Origin: Planococcus shenhongbingii
Lineage (GTDB): Bacteria; Bacillota; Bacilli; Bacillales_A; Planococcaceae
NCBI RefSeq assembly: GCF_030413635.1
Contig: NZ_CP129235.1
Span: forward strand, 1,302,001-1,366,000
Length of the DNA: 64,000 bases
Reading direction: 5' to 3'
The notes below the pieces were generated by a model, which was given only the letters and a program-made list of their open reading frames with translations, had not been told where the DNA came from and did no database searches. Made by a program: the position numbers and the translations under genes. Each line of letters starts with the position of its first letter. The first letter of the stretch is position 1. Positions 8,574 to 16,312 of the stretch are shown here, one piece after another.

Positions 8574-11198
8574 ATGGAAATAAACGAGTTGTTTTTCCAT
8601 GCTAAATCTGGTGACCGTGCGGCTTTTAGCAAATGGTGTTTTGCAAACCAATTACTGATTGGCCGGTTTGGCTTTCAAAATGGCATCCCATTAGCTGCAA
8701 CCAGTGCCTATCAGGGTGAAGTGTTCCGGAAAATCTATACATTATTAAGCGACATCCAACCTGAAGAAGCAGAAAAAAGATTATGGCAGACGGCCATTAA
8801 ATTGTTAACTGGATATCGGGAAAAAACAGCGGAATCCATGGAAACGGAAGCGCTCCGATTTGAGGAAGACAAGGAAACCCATGAGGCAATACAGGGAATG
8901 GATGAGCAACAACGAATTCCGTTCCTTTTGGTTAATTTTTATGGAAAAAGCCTATGGGAAGTTAGCGGGATATTAGGGAAGCCAGAGCAGCAAATCCACG
9001 AAAGTGTGATCCAAGCCAAGGCTTTTTTAACTCATCGATTAGCTTTGCAGAACGATGTCCAGATAGAAAAAAGACTGGAATTTATAGAGAAATCATATGC
9101 AAGAATACCTTTTTCGCTTTCTGAAAGTGACTTTTCTACAAATGAGCAACAAGAGGAGATCCAGATTGACGCAATGGATGCTGATGGAAAAAGGACGGCC
9201 GCCAAACGGTCTACTGTCCTGCTTGCTGTTGCGGGAATCGCCATGGCGGGAGTGGTCGGGGCATCTTTTCTGTTTGATGACCCCAATCCAAACATCAATT
9301 CTCCGGCTTCAGTAGAAGCTGACGAAACTGTTACAGCAAAAATGGTGGAAGAATGGCGTGCGGAATTCAATGATATTCGCGCATCTTCTCCTGCACGCCT
9401 CGGGGTAGATCCAGAAGTATATGAGCAATTTGCTTTTGTTAAAGAAGCGGACGCTTTAATGAAGAGGACATTTAAGGAAAGCAATATAGAAAAGATGGGG
9501 AATGACAAGAAAAAGATGCAGCGGCAAGTTGATAAGCTGCTGCTTGCAATCGATACGCCTAACGGAATGGCGATGGGGGTGCAGGATGTTTTCCTCACTG
9601 GAGAAGAAAACTTGGAATTCCTGTATGGCTATGGAGCAAAAACTAAAGAATTGCTGATTTCGGCTGAACAAGTATTGGTGCAGCACGAGGAAGCTTTAGC
9701 ACAAGTGAAGTTCAATGGACTTTTATCTGCAGAAAAATTAATGGCACAGCCGAAGGGCTTGCCTGTTGAAGTGCAAGGTTTGCTGGCTTCTTTAAGGGAG
9801 AGGGGGCTGACGGTTGTTAAGCATCCGGCAGAAGAGCGATTTATAGTGAGAAGGCACCCGGAAGCTCTGTATTCAAGTGATGTAATGAATCAGGATTATA
9901 CAGCTAATGCTTATTTCAATCTTCTGGCGAACGATCCTTATTTTGATGATAAGGGGCTGTTGTTGCCGTCAGAGCATATGGCGCAAATATTGAGTCATAT
10001 GGAACTTAACTTGGTGGAAGCAAAGACTTCATCAAAGTTGTATCAGGAATTTGCTTTCATTTTTCAGCATTCCTTTTTCCTGTTGCTTAAAGGAACGGAA
10101 GATCAAACGATATTCGATAGTCATGGAGTAGTTAAAGAAGAATATCAGCTGGCTTGGAAAACTTTCAGCACACAGGCGGGCAACCCGCTGCTTTATCTAA
10201 TGCTGCCGATTGTGGAGGAAATGGAGGCCAGTGGCTGGACCTCATCCAAGAGCTACGACAATCTAGCGTATGAGAATATTATGGAAGCGATGGAAATGGA
10301 AAAAAAGGGGCTCTTAGCAGAAAAACTGCCGAATGGCGATGTCGTGGTTGAAAAGGAGTTAGTTGAAATCGAGCATTATGATTTTGAAGCGATGGCTAAG
10401 CTTTATAAATCATTTTCTGCTGGGCATGATAAAAATCTGTTAATAGGGCTTGCGCCATTGGATACTTTAATTTTGTATCAGTATGCAAATCAGCAAGAGG
10501 ATCCAGTGACAATGTGGAATTTAATGGAAGACGAAGGCGCGAAACCGGAGCTGGAGGACTACCTGCGTTTTTGGAGAAAACAGCCTGATTTTTTTGCAGG
10601 CATGAGATGGATTGAAGCAGGTCCGGAAAATGTGCACAGAATAGGCAAGAACCTGGAGCTATTTCCATATCTGAATTTTTTTGAAGAAAATGGCCCAATG
10701 CAATATATGCCAGGGCTTGTCACTTCGGGAAAAGATCTTTGGCTCGTAAAGTATCATCTATATGAATCCTATGATCTTGCAGAAAAAGGACAAAGCTTCA
10801 CTAAAAAAGTGGAATCTCTCTATGCTGAATTTTCTGCTGACCTGGAAGAAGACATATTGAATGTGGCTTCTCCTGGTGAAATAGGCGGCATGTTCTTGCT
10901 GGCAAAAGAAAAGGATGACGTCCGCACAATGTCTGCCTTGTACGAAGATGAAACACAGCAGGCACCGGAAGTTCTTGAAGCACAGATAGAATCGCGCGGA
11001 GTGATTGGTCTTTCAGAGGCCAATCGGGTGATTTTCTCTATGGATTCCGCCAACTACGGGTTTATTCCTAATGTGGAAACCGGCATTTTGTATTTTGAAA
11101 ACCAGCAGCCGGTGGAGAGCGAACCCTTTAATGGCAACCAGTTGACTATGGTGAAAACCGAGAAAGGCTGGAAAATAGGAGATTTAAATATGTACTAA
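8574..11198 (+). CDS. ECF-sigma-like protein with transmembrane helix and large extracytoplasmic domain
   Basis: Protein of 874 residues with an unusual layout. Residues 1-80 resemble sigma region 2 (GDRAAFSKWCFAN, then YQGEVFRKIYTLL and LWQTAIKLL). Residues 103-156 resemble region 4 (AIQGMDEQQRIPFLLVNFYG, SLWEVSGILGKPEQQI, IQAKAFLTHRL), including a helix-turn-helix. A linker leads to one membrane helix at about 213-234, preceded by basic residues, so the N-terminus should be cytoplasmic. Residues 235-874 form a large, probably outer domain without a recognised family; the last 60 residues (ILYFENQQ to KIGDLNMY) look like a small beta-rich domain. GGAGAGG precedes the ATG. Whether the sigma-like part binds RNA polymerase is inference. 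It is monocistronic. Confidence 0.75.
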   Translation: MEINELFFHAKSGDRAAFSKWCFANQLLIGRFGFQNGIPLAATSAYQGEVFRKIYTLLSDIQPEEAEKRLWQTAIKLLTGYREKTAESMETEALRFEEDKETHEAIQGMDEQQRIPFLLVNFYGKSLWEVSGILGKPEQQIHESVIQAKAFLTHRLALQNDVQIEKRLEFIEKSYARIPFSLSESDFSTNEQQEEIQIDAMDADGKRTAAKRSTVLLAVAGIAMAGVVGASFLFDDPNPNINSPASVEADETVTAKMVEEWRAEFNDIRASSPARLGVDPEVYEQFAFVKEADALMKRTFKESNIEKMGNDKKKMQRQVDKLLLAIDTPNGMAMGVQDVFLTGEENLEFLYGYGAKTKELLISAEQVLVQHEEALAQVKFNGLLSAEKLMAQPKGLPVEVQGLLASLRERGLTVVKHPAEERFIVRRHPEALYSSDVMNQDYTANAYFNLLANDPYFDDKGLLLPSEHMAQILSHMELNLVEAKTSSKLYQEFAFIFQHSFFLLLKGTEDQTIFDSHGVVKEEYQLAWKTFSTQAGNPLLYLMLPIVEEMEASGWTSSKSYDNLAYENIMEAMEMEKKGLLAEKLPNGDVVVEKELVEIEHYDFEAMAKLYKSFSAGHDKNLLIGLAPLDTLILYQYANQQEDPVTMWNLMEDEGAKPELEDYLRFWRKQPDFFAGMRWIEAGPENVHRIGKNLELFPYLNFFEENGPMQYMPGLVTSGKDLWLVKYHLYESYDLAEKGQSFTKKVESLYAEFSADLEEDILNVASPGEIGGMFLLAKEKDDVRTMSALYEDETQQAPEVLEAQIESRGVIGLSEANRVIFSMDSANYGFIPNVETGILYFENQQPVESEPFNGNQLTMVKTEKGWKIGDLNMY

Positions 11199-11200
11199 TT

Positions 11201-11229
11201 TTACTACCGGGCTAGTACTGTGCTATAAT
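11201..11229 (+). promoter_or_regulatory. putative promoter of yugI
   Basis: TATAAT at 11224-11229 with a weak -35 (TTACTA, 11201-11206) at 17 bp, between the sigma-like gene and yugI. The start codon follows 57 bp later. Confidence 0.5.
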
Positions 11230-11285
11230 ATACAGATGCCAATAGGTGTACAGGATAATTAGATAAGTATAGGAGCGGGTAGAAC

Positions 11286-11660
11286 ATGACAAAAACATAT
11301 CAAGCAGGCGACACAGTAACAGGTAAAGTAACAGGAATTCAGCCATACGGGGCATTCGTGGCATTGGACGATCAAACACAAGGATTGGTCCACATTTCAG
11401 AAATCACTCACGGCTACGTAAAAGAAGTAAGCGAATATTTGGCAGTAGGCCAAGAAGTAAACGTAAAAGTATTGGAAGTTGATGAAAAATCAAAAAAAAT
11501 CAGCTTATCAATCCGTGCACTTCAAGAGCAGCCACCAGCAGCTCAACGCACTGAAAAACCAAAACAATCACTTCAATCACACGTGAATGAAAATGATTCT
11601 GAAGGATTCAACTCATTGAAAGACAAAATGCAAGAATGGATCAAACGTTCAGGGCAATAA
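11286..11660 (+). CDS. yugI: S1-domain RNA-binding protein, general stress protein 13 type
   Basis: 124-residue protein with one S1 RNA-binding domain at about residues 5-76 (AGDTVTGKVTGIQPYGAFV, GLVHISEI, GQEVNVKVLEVDEKSKKISLS) and a polar tail rich in Gln, Ser and Lys. B. subtilis YugI (GSP13) has the same length and layout and is associated with ribosomes and stress. The ATG at 11286 follows AGGAGCGGG. Codons are strongly biased towards those of highly expressed genes, unlike the preceding gene. It is followed by the two structured repeats and a terminator. Confidence 0.9.
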   Translation: MTKTYQAGDTVTGKVTGIQPYGAFVALDDQTQGLVHISEITHGYVKEVSEYLAVGQEVNVKVLEVDEKSKKISLSIRALQEQPPAAQRTEKPKQSLQSHVNENDSEGFNSLKDKMQEWIKRSGQ

Positions 11661-11780
11661 GAAAAGTGTAGGCGATCGAGTAAGGTCCGACAGGCATAAG
11701 ACGCACTGGCGAAGCGGCATGTTTTCAGCCGCACAGCCGGGGTGGCTTATGACCCGAGGACCTGATCGCCGGAACTGGAC
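11656..11780 (+). repeat. structured intergenic element, copy 1
   Basis: First of two tandem units, each beginning with AATAAGAAAAG and ending with an ACTGGAC/GCTAGAC-like stretch. It folds into one long hairpin: GGCGATC 11671-11677 with GATCGCC 11764-11770; GGTCC 11684-11688 with GGACC 11758-11762; CATAAG 11695-11700 with CTTATG 11746-11751; CTGGC 11706-11710 with GCCGG 11736-11740; GCGGC 11714-11718 with GCCGC 11728-11732, around the loop ATGTTTTCA. The first bases overlap the yugI stop codon, so it would be the 3' UTR of yugI mRNA. Confidence 0.85.
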
Positions 11781-11904
11781 AATAAGAAAAGCGGAAACGG
11801 CCGTCTAGATTTGACGGGCGTAAGACGGGCTGCCGAAGTGGCGTATTTTCAGCCACACAGGCGGAACGGCTTACGACCCTAGAATCTGGCCGTTGCAGCT
11901 AGAC
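11781..11904 (+). repeat. structured intergenic element, copy 2
   Basis: Second unit, directly abutting the first. The helices correspond one to one but with different bases: ACGGCC 11797-11802 with GGCCGT 11888-11893; AGATT 11807-11811 with AATCT 11883-11887; CGTAAG 11819-11824 with CTTACG 11870-11875; CTGCC 11830-11834 with GGCGG 11860-11864; GTGGC 11838-11842 with GCCAC 11852-11856, around the loop GTATTTTCA. The loop core TTTTCA and the ACAG after the apical stem are shared. Paired changes in every helix argue that the structure is selected. Confidence 0.85.
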
Positions 11905-11942
11905 AGTAAGAAATATGCAGGCGGCCATATTGCCGCAAATGC

Positions 11943-11985
11943 AAAAAATGAAGCACAGACATCATGTCTGCGCTTCATTTTTTTT
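11943..11985. terminator. bidirectional terminator overlapping the regulator's stop codon
   Basis: AATGAAGC-A-CAGACA pairs with TGTCTG-C-GCTTCATT, with the 3-base loop TCA at 11962-11964 and an eight-T run on the plus strand. The loop is exactly the complement of the TGA stop of the leftward regulator, so half of the stem is its last codons. Confidence 0.85.
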
Positions 11986-13275
11986 GATTTTTCTTAAGCG
12001 GTACTGCAGATTTTGCCGGCTCATGCCGAGAGCCGCTGCTGCTTTTGTTACATTGCCTCCATGAAGATCCATTGCCTTCTGCAAATAGTACATCTCCGCT
12101 TCAAACAAATAATCATCAAGCGGCAGTAATTCCCTGCCGGAACGGATGATAAAATCTTCAGGGGCCAAAGCGGTTTTGTTCATCGCTTTAGACTTAAAAT
12201 GCGAGGGAAGCAAATTTAAGCTGATATGTTCCTGAGTCGTGATCAGTGAGGTGATTTCATCCAAAAGAAGTTCGAGTTCTTTCAAATTCCCAGGCCAATC
12301 ATATGCCATAAAGAGTTTTTTGACTTCATCATCTAATCCGCGAACCATAGAACCGAAATTCATGCGGTGGCGTGATAAATAATCGTCGATGAAAGGCTGT
12401 ATATCTTCTTTGCGGTTCCGCAATGGTTCCAATTTGATGGTCATTGCGGAAAAGAAGTAATAAAGCTCTTTTGATAATTTATTCGAAGCAATCAGCTCTA
12501 CCGGATCTTCGCCGACACTTGCGATAAAATATGTATCGCCACTCATTTGGTCTTGAGCCATCTTCAATAACTGGATTTGCAGTGGCCGCGATAATAAATC
12601 GATGCGTTCGCAATAAATCGTGCCACCGGATTTGGCGGACAGGTTTTTGTTCAATTGATCAATCAATTCACCATTGGTGCCGTGGCAGTATAGGGTGTAA
12701 AGTTGCCCTTTTGAAGAAGAAGCCCAATGGATGGCTTCAGCAATCAGCTCTTTTCCTGTGCCGGATTCTCCAATCAATAACACCGGCAATTTGGTCGCAG
12801 CCGCTTTCTCGGCGGTTTCGAGCACTTTTCTCATGCTATTCGAAACAGCTGTAATGCTGTTGAAGGTAATCGGTTCTTCATATTTTTTCAATGGCTGATA
12901 CACGACTTTCTCAAGCGTCGTAACATCCCGGGACATTTCCATCGCTCCAATTAACTTTCCTTTTGAATAAATGGGGTAAGTATCATTTAGAGTCGTAATT
13001 TGCTGTCCTTTGCGGTTCCAGTATGTTTGCTTCGCATTAAAAACAGCTTCTCCTGTTTGCAGCACTTGAAGCAATGTACTTTCATGCTGGTCAAAACGGA
13101 ACATTTCCAACAAGGAGCGGTCAACCAATTCTTCAAAGTCGAATCCTTCAATTTCTTTCATTTTATTATTGTATAAAATGGTCTTGCCTTTCAGGTCAAC
13201 TGCATGAATGCCAACCGCTACATGCTCGGCAGCGAATTTTAAAAAAGGCGTCATGTCCATTTCTTCGCTGGTCAA
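11962..13275 (-). CDS. RocR-like PAS / AAA / Fis regulator with degenerate sigma-54 domain
   Basis: Three-domain regulator of about 437 residues: a PAS sensor (residues about 10-115), an AAA domain of the enhancer-binding type (about 140-365) and a C-terminal Fis helix-turn-helix (GGNVTKAAAALGMSRQNLQYRL). The TTG at 13275 is preferred because GAGGTG sits 6 bp upstream and would otherwise overlap an earlier GTG. Walker A is intact (GESGTGKE), but the loop with the GAFTGA motif that contacts sigma-54 is missing, Walker B reads GGTIYCERID instead of a D-E pair, and the sensor-II arginine is a Lys (WPGNLKELE). It is divergent from rocA, so it probably controls the arginine/ornithine catabolic genes, likely not through sigma-54. 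In B. subtilis, RocR with sigma-L does this job. Confidence 0.82.
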   Translation of the reverse strand: MTSEEMDMTPFLKFAAEHVAVGIHAVDLKGKTILYNNKMKEIEGFDFEELVDRSLLEMFRFDQHESTLLQVLQTGEAVFNAKQTYWNRKGQQITTLNDTYPIYSKGKLIGAMEMSRDVTTLEKVVYQPLKKYEEPITFNSITAVSNSMRKVLETAEKAAATKLPVLLIGESGTGKELIAEAIHWASSSKGQLYTLYCHGTNGELIDQLNKNLSAKSGGTIYCERIDLLSRPLQIQLLKMAQDQMSGDTYFIASVGEDPVELIASNKLSKELYYFFSAMTIKLEPLRNRKEDIQPFIDDYLSRHRMNFGSMVRGLDDEVKKLFMAYDWPGNLKELELLLDEITSLITTQEHISLNLLPSHFKSKAMNKTALAPEDFIIRSGRELLPLDDYLFEAEMYYLQKAMDLHGGNVTKAAAALGMSRQNLQYRLRKIKKNEAQT

Positions 13276-13318
13276 TACTATCACCTCAAAATTATTTTAG
13301 CTTTTTGATAGAAAATGC

Positions 13319-13347
13319 TTGATTAATGCAACAATCTTTTGCATTAT
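13319..13347 (+). promoter_or_regulatory. putative rocA promoter
   Basis: TTGATT (13319-13324), 17 bp, CATTAT (13342-13347). It is a moderate sigma-A match and the only well-spaced pair before rocA. I found no TGGCA-N-TTGC sigma-54 element with correct spacing in the 139-bp interval. Confidence 0.4.
13327..13343. promoter_or_regulatory. operator candidate 1 (TGCAA-N7-TTGCA)
   Basis: Inverted repeat TGCAA/TTGCA with a 7-bp spacer, lying inside the spacer of the putative rocA promoter. It has a twin 44 bp downstream with the same arms and spacer. Confidence 0.55.
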
Positions 13348-13370
13348 TATATATGTAAAGATATTAGAAG

Positions 13371-13387
13371 TGCAAATTTTTTTTGCA
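13371..13387. promoter_or_regulatory. operator candidate 2 (TGCAA-N7-TTGCA)
   Basis: Same arms and spacer as the site at 13327-13343, centre to centre 44 bp, close to four helical turns, so both would face the same side of the DNA. It lies 28 bp before the rocA start codon. Confidence 0.55.
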
Positions 13388-13414
13388 TACCTACAAAATT
13401 CAAGGAGGATTTAC

Positions 13415-14959
13415 ATGATTCCCTACAAACATGAACCATTTACAGATTTCTCAATCGAAGAAAACCGCAATGCTTTTCTAGCAGGTTTGAAAACAGTTGA
13501 GGCATATTTAGGCCAAGACTACCCATTGATCATCGGTGGAGAGCGTGTAATGACTGAAGACAAAATCGTATCATTCAACCCAGCTGACAAAGAAGAAATC
13601 GTTGGCCGCGTTTCTAAATCTAATAAAGAATTAGCTGAAAAAGCGATGCAATCAGCTCTTGAAGCATTTAAAACTTGGAAAAAAGTAAAACCTGAAGTAC
13701 GTGCAGATGTACTATTCAAAGCAGCAGCAATTATTCGCCGCCGCAAACACGAATTCTCAGCTCTATTAACAAAAGAAGCAGGGAAGCCATGGAACGAAGC
13801 GGATGCAGATACAGCAGAAGCAATCGACTTCCTGGAATACTATGCTCGCCAAATGCTTCGTTTAAAAGACGGCATGCCTGTTATGAGCCGTCCGGGCGAA
13901 TACAACCGTTATGATTACATTCCTTTAGGCGTGGGCGTTGTCATTTCGCCTTGGAACTTCGCTTTCGCTATCATGGCTGGTACGACTGTAGCTGCGATGG
14001 TAACTGGAAACACAGTACTATTGAAGCCGGCTTCTACAACTCCGGTTGTCGCTTATAAATTCATCGAAGTTCTAGAAGAAGCAGGAATGCCGGCAGGCGT
14101 TGTCAACTTCATTCCAGGACCTGGCGCTGAAGTAGGGGATTACCTTGTTGATCACCCGCAAACTCGCTTTATCTCTTTCACTGGTTCACGTGCAGTCGGA
14201 CTTCGCATTGCAGAACGTTCTTCTAAAGTAAATGAAGGACAAATCTGGATGAAACGTTTAATTGCTGAAATGGGCGGGAAAGATACTATGGTCGTGGATA
14301 AAGAAGCAGATCTTGAACTTGCAGCTCAGACCATCGTGAAATCTGCATTCGGATTCAGCGGACAGAAATGTTCTGCAGCGTCACGTGCAGTCATCGTTGA
14401 AGATGTTTACGACCAAGTGTTGGACCGTGTCATTGAATTGACGGGCGAATTGACAATCGGTAACCCGGTTGACCAGAACAACTTCATGGGACCAGTGATT
14501 GATGCAGCGGCATACAAGAAAATCATGGACTATGTTGAAATTGGAAAAGGGGAAGGCCGTCTAGTTGCTGGTGGTACTGGAGATGACTCAACAGGTTACT
14601 TCGTTAACCCGACAATCATTGCTGACCTTGATCCAAAATCACGCATCATGCAAGAAGAAATTTTCGGGCCAGTTATCGGCATTTCAAAAGCAAAAGACTT
14701 CACTGAAGCGATTGAAATTGCCAACAACACTGAATACGGCTTGACTGGAGCGGTCATCACAAACAACCGTGAACACCTAGAGCAAGCACGTGAAGATTTC
14801 CATGTCGGTAACCTTTACTTCAACCGCGGATGCACAGGCGCTATTGTTGGATACCAGCCATTTGGCGGATTCAATATGTCTGGTACGGATTCAAAAGCAG
14901 GCGGTCCGGATTACCTGACTCTTCATCTGCAAGCTAAAACAACTTCAGAGATGTTATAA
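13415..14959 (+). CDS. rocA: 1-pyrroline-5-carboxylate dehydrogenase
   Basis: NAD-dependent aldehyde dehydrogenase of 514 residues that oxidises glutamate semialdehyde (from proline or ornithine) to glutamate. The ATG at 13415 follows AAGGAGG; a longer in-frame opening at 13319 runs through the promoter region and is rejected. The catalytic Cys is in [15 protein letters not shown] near residue 320, the general base Glu in IAEMGGKD near 287, and the NAD-binding SFTGSR near 250. Length matches RocA of B. subtilis (515). It is the first gene of the rocA-rocD-GluDH group and divergent from the PAS/AAA/Fis regulator. Confidence 0.96.
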   Translation: MIPYKHEPFTDFSIEENRNAFLAGLKTVEAYLGQDYPLIIGGERVMTEDKIVSFNPADKEEIVGRVSKSNKELAEKAMQSALEAFKTWKKVKPEVRADVLFKAAAIIRRRKHEFSALLTKEAGKPWNEADADTAEAIDFLEYYARQMLRLKDGMPVMSRPGEYNRYDYIPLGVGVVISPWNFAFAIMAGTTVAAMVTGNTVLLKPASTTPVVAYKFIEVLEEAGMPAGVVNFIPGPGAEVGDYLVDHPQTRFISFTGSRAVGLRIAERSSKVNEGQIWMKRLIAEMGGKDTMVVDKEADLELAAQTIVKSAFGFSGQKCSAASRAVIVEDVYDQVLDRVIELTGELTIGNPVDQNNFMGPVIDAAAYKKIMDYVEIGKGEGRLVAGGTGDDSTGYFVNPTIIADLDPKSRIMQEEIFGPVIGISKAKDFTEAIEIANNTEYGLTGAVITNNREHLEQAREDFHVGNLYFNRGCTGAIVGYQPFGGFNMSGTDSKAGGPDYLTLHLQAKTTSEML

Positions 14960-14992
14960 TTATTCGGCAAATGTTATAGTAATTCATAAAGA

Positions 14993-15017
14993 GGCAGACG
15001 CAACGTCTGCCTTTTTT
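14993..15017 (+). terminator. terminator or attenuator between rocA and rocD
   Basis: Perfect stem GGCAGACG (14993-15000), loop CAA, CGTCTGCC (15004-15011), then six T. Only 18 bp separate it from the rocD start, so rocD depends on read-through or on a promoter upstream of the hairpin. A TATAAT at 14955-14960 spans the rocA stop, without a clear -35. Confidence 0.85.
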
Positions 15018-15035
15018 AAAAAAGGAGGAAATAAC

Positions 15036-16229
15036 ATGACAAAAACACAGCAAATTATTGAAAAAACTGAAAAGTACGGTGCTCACAACTATCATCCACT
15101 TCCAATCGTTATTACTGAAGCGGAAGGTGTTTGGGTAAAAGATCCGGAAGGCAATCAATTCATGGACATGCTTTCTGCATATTCTGCAGTTAACCAGGGC
15201 CATCGCCACCCTAAAATTATCAAGGCATTAAAAGATCAAGCGGACCGTGTGACTTTGACTTCTCGTGCTTTCCATAACGATATGCTCGCTCCATGGTATG
15301 AAATGATCTGCAATATTTCAGGCAAGGAAATGGCATTGCCGATGAACACGGGTGCGGAAGCAGTGGAAACCGCTTTCAAAGCAGCCCGCCGCTGGGCTTA
15401 TGATGTTAAAGGCGTTGAAGAAAACCAAGCAGAAATCATTGCCTGCAACGGGAATTTCCATGGCCGTACAATGACTGCTGTTTCATTATCGTCAGATCCT
15501 GAATACCGCAAAGGTTTTGGACCGATGCTTCCAGGCATCAACTTGATTCCTTACGGTGATTTAGAAGCTTTAAGAAATGCCATCACGCCGAACACAGCTG
15601 CATTCTTGATTGAGCCTATCCAAGGCGAAGCTGGAATCATTATGCCGGAAGAAGGTTTCTTGAAAGCTGCAAGAGAACTTTGCCGTGAAAACAACGTCCT
15701 GTTCATTGCCGATGAAATTCAATGCGGCCTTGCGCGTACTGGTAAAATGTTTGCTTGTGAATGGGAAGATGTAAATCCGGATATGTACATACTTGGAAAA
15801 GCGCTGGGCGGCGGAGTATTCCCGATTTCTTGCGTGGTAGCTGACCATGAAATCCTTGGTGTCTTTAACCCAGGTTCACACGGTTCTACTTTTGGCGGAA
15901 ATCCGCTTGCGTGTGCTGTTTCAATTGCTTCGATGGAAGTGCTGCAAGAAGAGGAACTGGCAGATCGTTCACTTGAACTAGGAGAATATTTCATGGGCAA
16001 ATTGCGTGAAATCGATCATCCTTCTATTAAAGAAGTTCGCGGACGCGGTTTATTCATCGGAATGGAACTGACAGAAGAAGCTCGTCCATATTGCGAACAA
16101 TTGAAAGAACTTGGCTTACTGTGCAAAGAAACTCATGACACAGTCATCCGTTTTGCTCCACCGCTGATTATTTCAAAAGAAGACTTGGACTGGGCAATTG
16201 AGCGCATTCAAAAAGTCTTCTTAAAATAA
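15036..16229 (+). CDS. rocD: ornithine aminotransferase
   Basis: PLP enzyme of 397 residues that transfers the delta-amino group of ornithine to 2-oxoglutarate, giving glutamate semialdehyde, the substrate of RocA. It shows the class III aminotransferase landmarks: [16 protein letters not shown] near residue 105, [12 protein letters not shown] near 142, [14 protein letters not shown] near 225, and the PLP lysine in [13 protein letters not shown] near 255. The ATG at 15036 follows AAAGGAGG. Length fits RocD (401 in B. subtilis). The hairpin just upstream suggests its dosage is set separately from rocA. Confidence 0.96.
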   Translation: MTKTQQIIEKTEKYGAHNYHPLPIVITEAEGVWVKDPEGNQFMDMLSAYSAVNQGHRHPKIIKALKDQADRVTLTSRAFHNDMLAPWYEMICNISGKEMALPMNTGAEAVETAFKAARRWAYDVKGVEENQAEIIACNGNFHGRTMTAVSLSSDPEYRKGFGPMLPGINLIPYGDLEALRNAITPNTAAFLIEPIQGEAGIIMPEEGFLKAARELCRENNVLFIADEIQCGLARTGKMFACEWEDVNPDMYILGKALGGGVFPISCVVADHEILGVFNPGSHGSTFGGNPLACAVSIASMEVLQEEELADRSLELGEYFMGKLREIDHPSIKEVRGRGLFIGMELTEEARPYCEQLKELGLLCKETHDTVIRFAPPLIISKEDLDWAIERIQKVFLK

Positions 16230-16236
16230 GAACGGA

Positions 16237-16267
16237 CTGACAAATATAAACTCAATTATGTTACACT
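16237..16267 (+). promoter_or_regulatory. putative glutamate dehydrogenase promoter
   Basis: Extended -10 TGTTACACT (16259-16267) with CTGACA at 16237-16242; the 19-bp spacer is long. It lies 46 bp before the start codon, so the gene may be transcribed on its own. Confidence 0.35.
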
Positions 16268-16312
16268 AGTTGCGGAGTTATAACTATAAATATAAAGAGG
16301 CGAATTAAAACA

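Noticed and set aside
11656..11904. Considered as a mobile element or CRISPR-like repeat
   Set aside because: No terminal inverted repeats, transposase or target duplication are seen; the two units are abutting structured elements.
13319..13414. N-terminal extension of rocA
   Set aside because: It runs through the promoter and operator candidates; AAGGAGG and the RocA homology point to ATG 13415.
13285..13414. Search for a sigma-54 promoter before rocA
   Set aside because: Two TTGCA blocks exist, but the GG of the -24 element is missing at the required distance in both cases.
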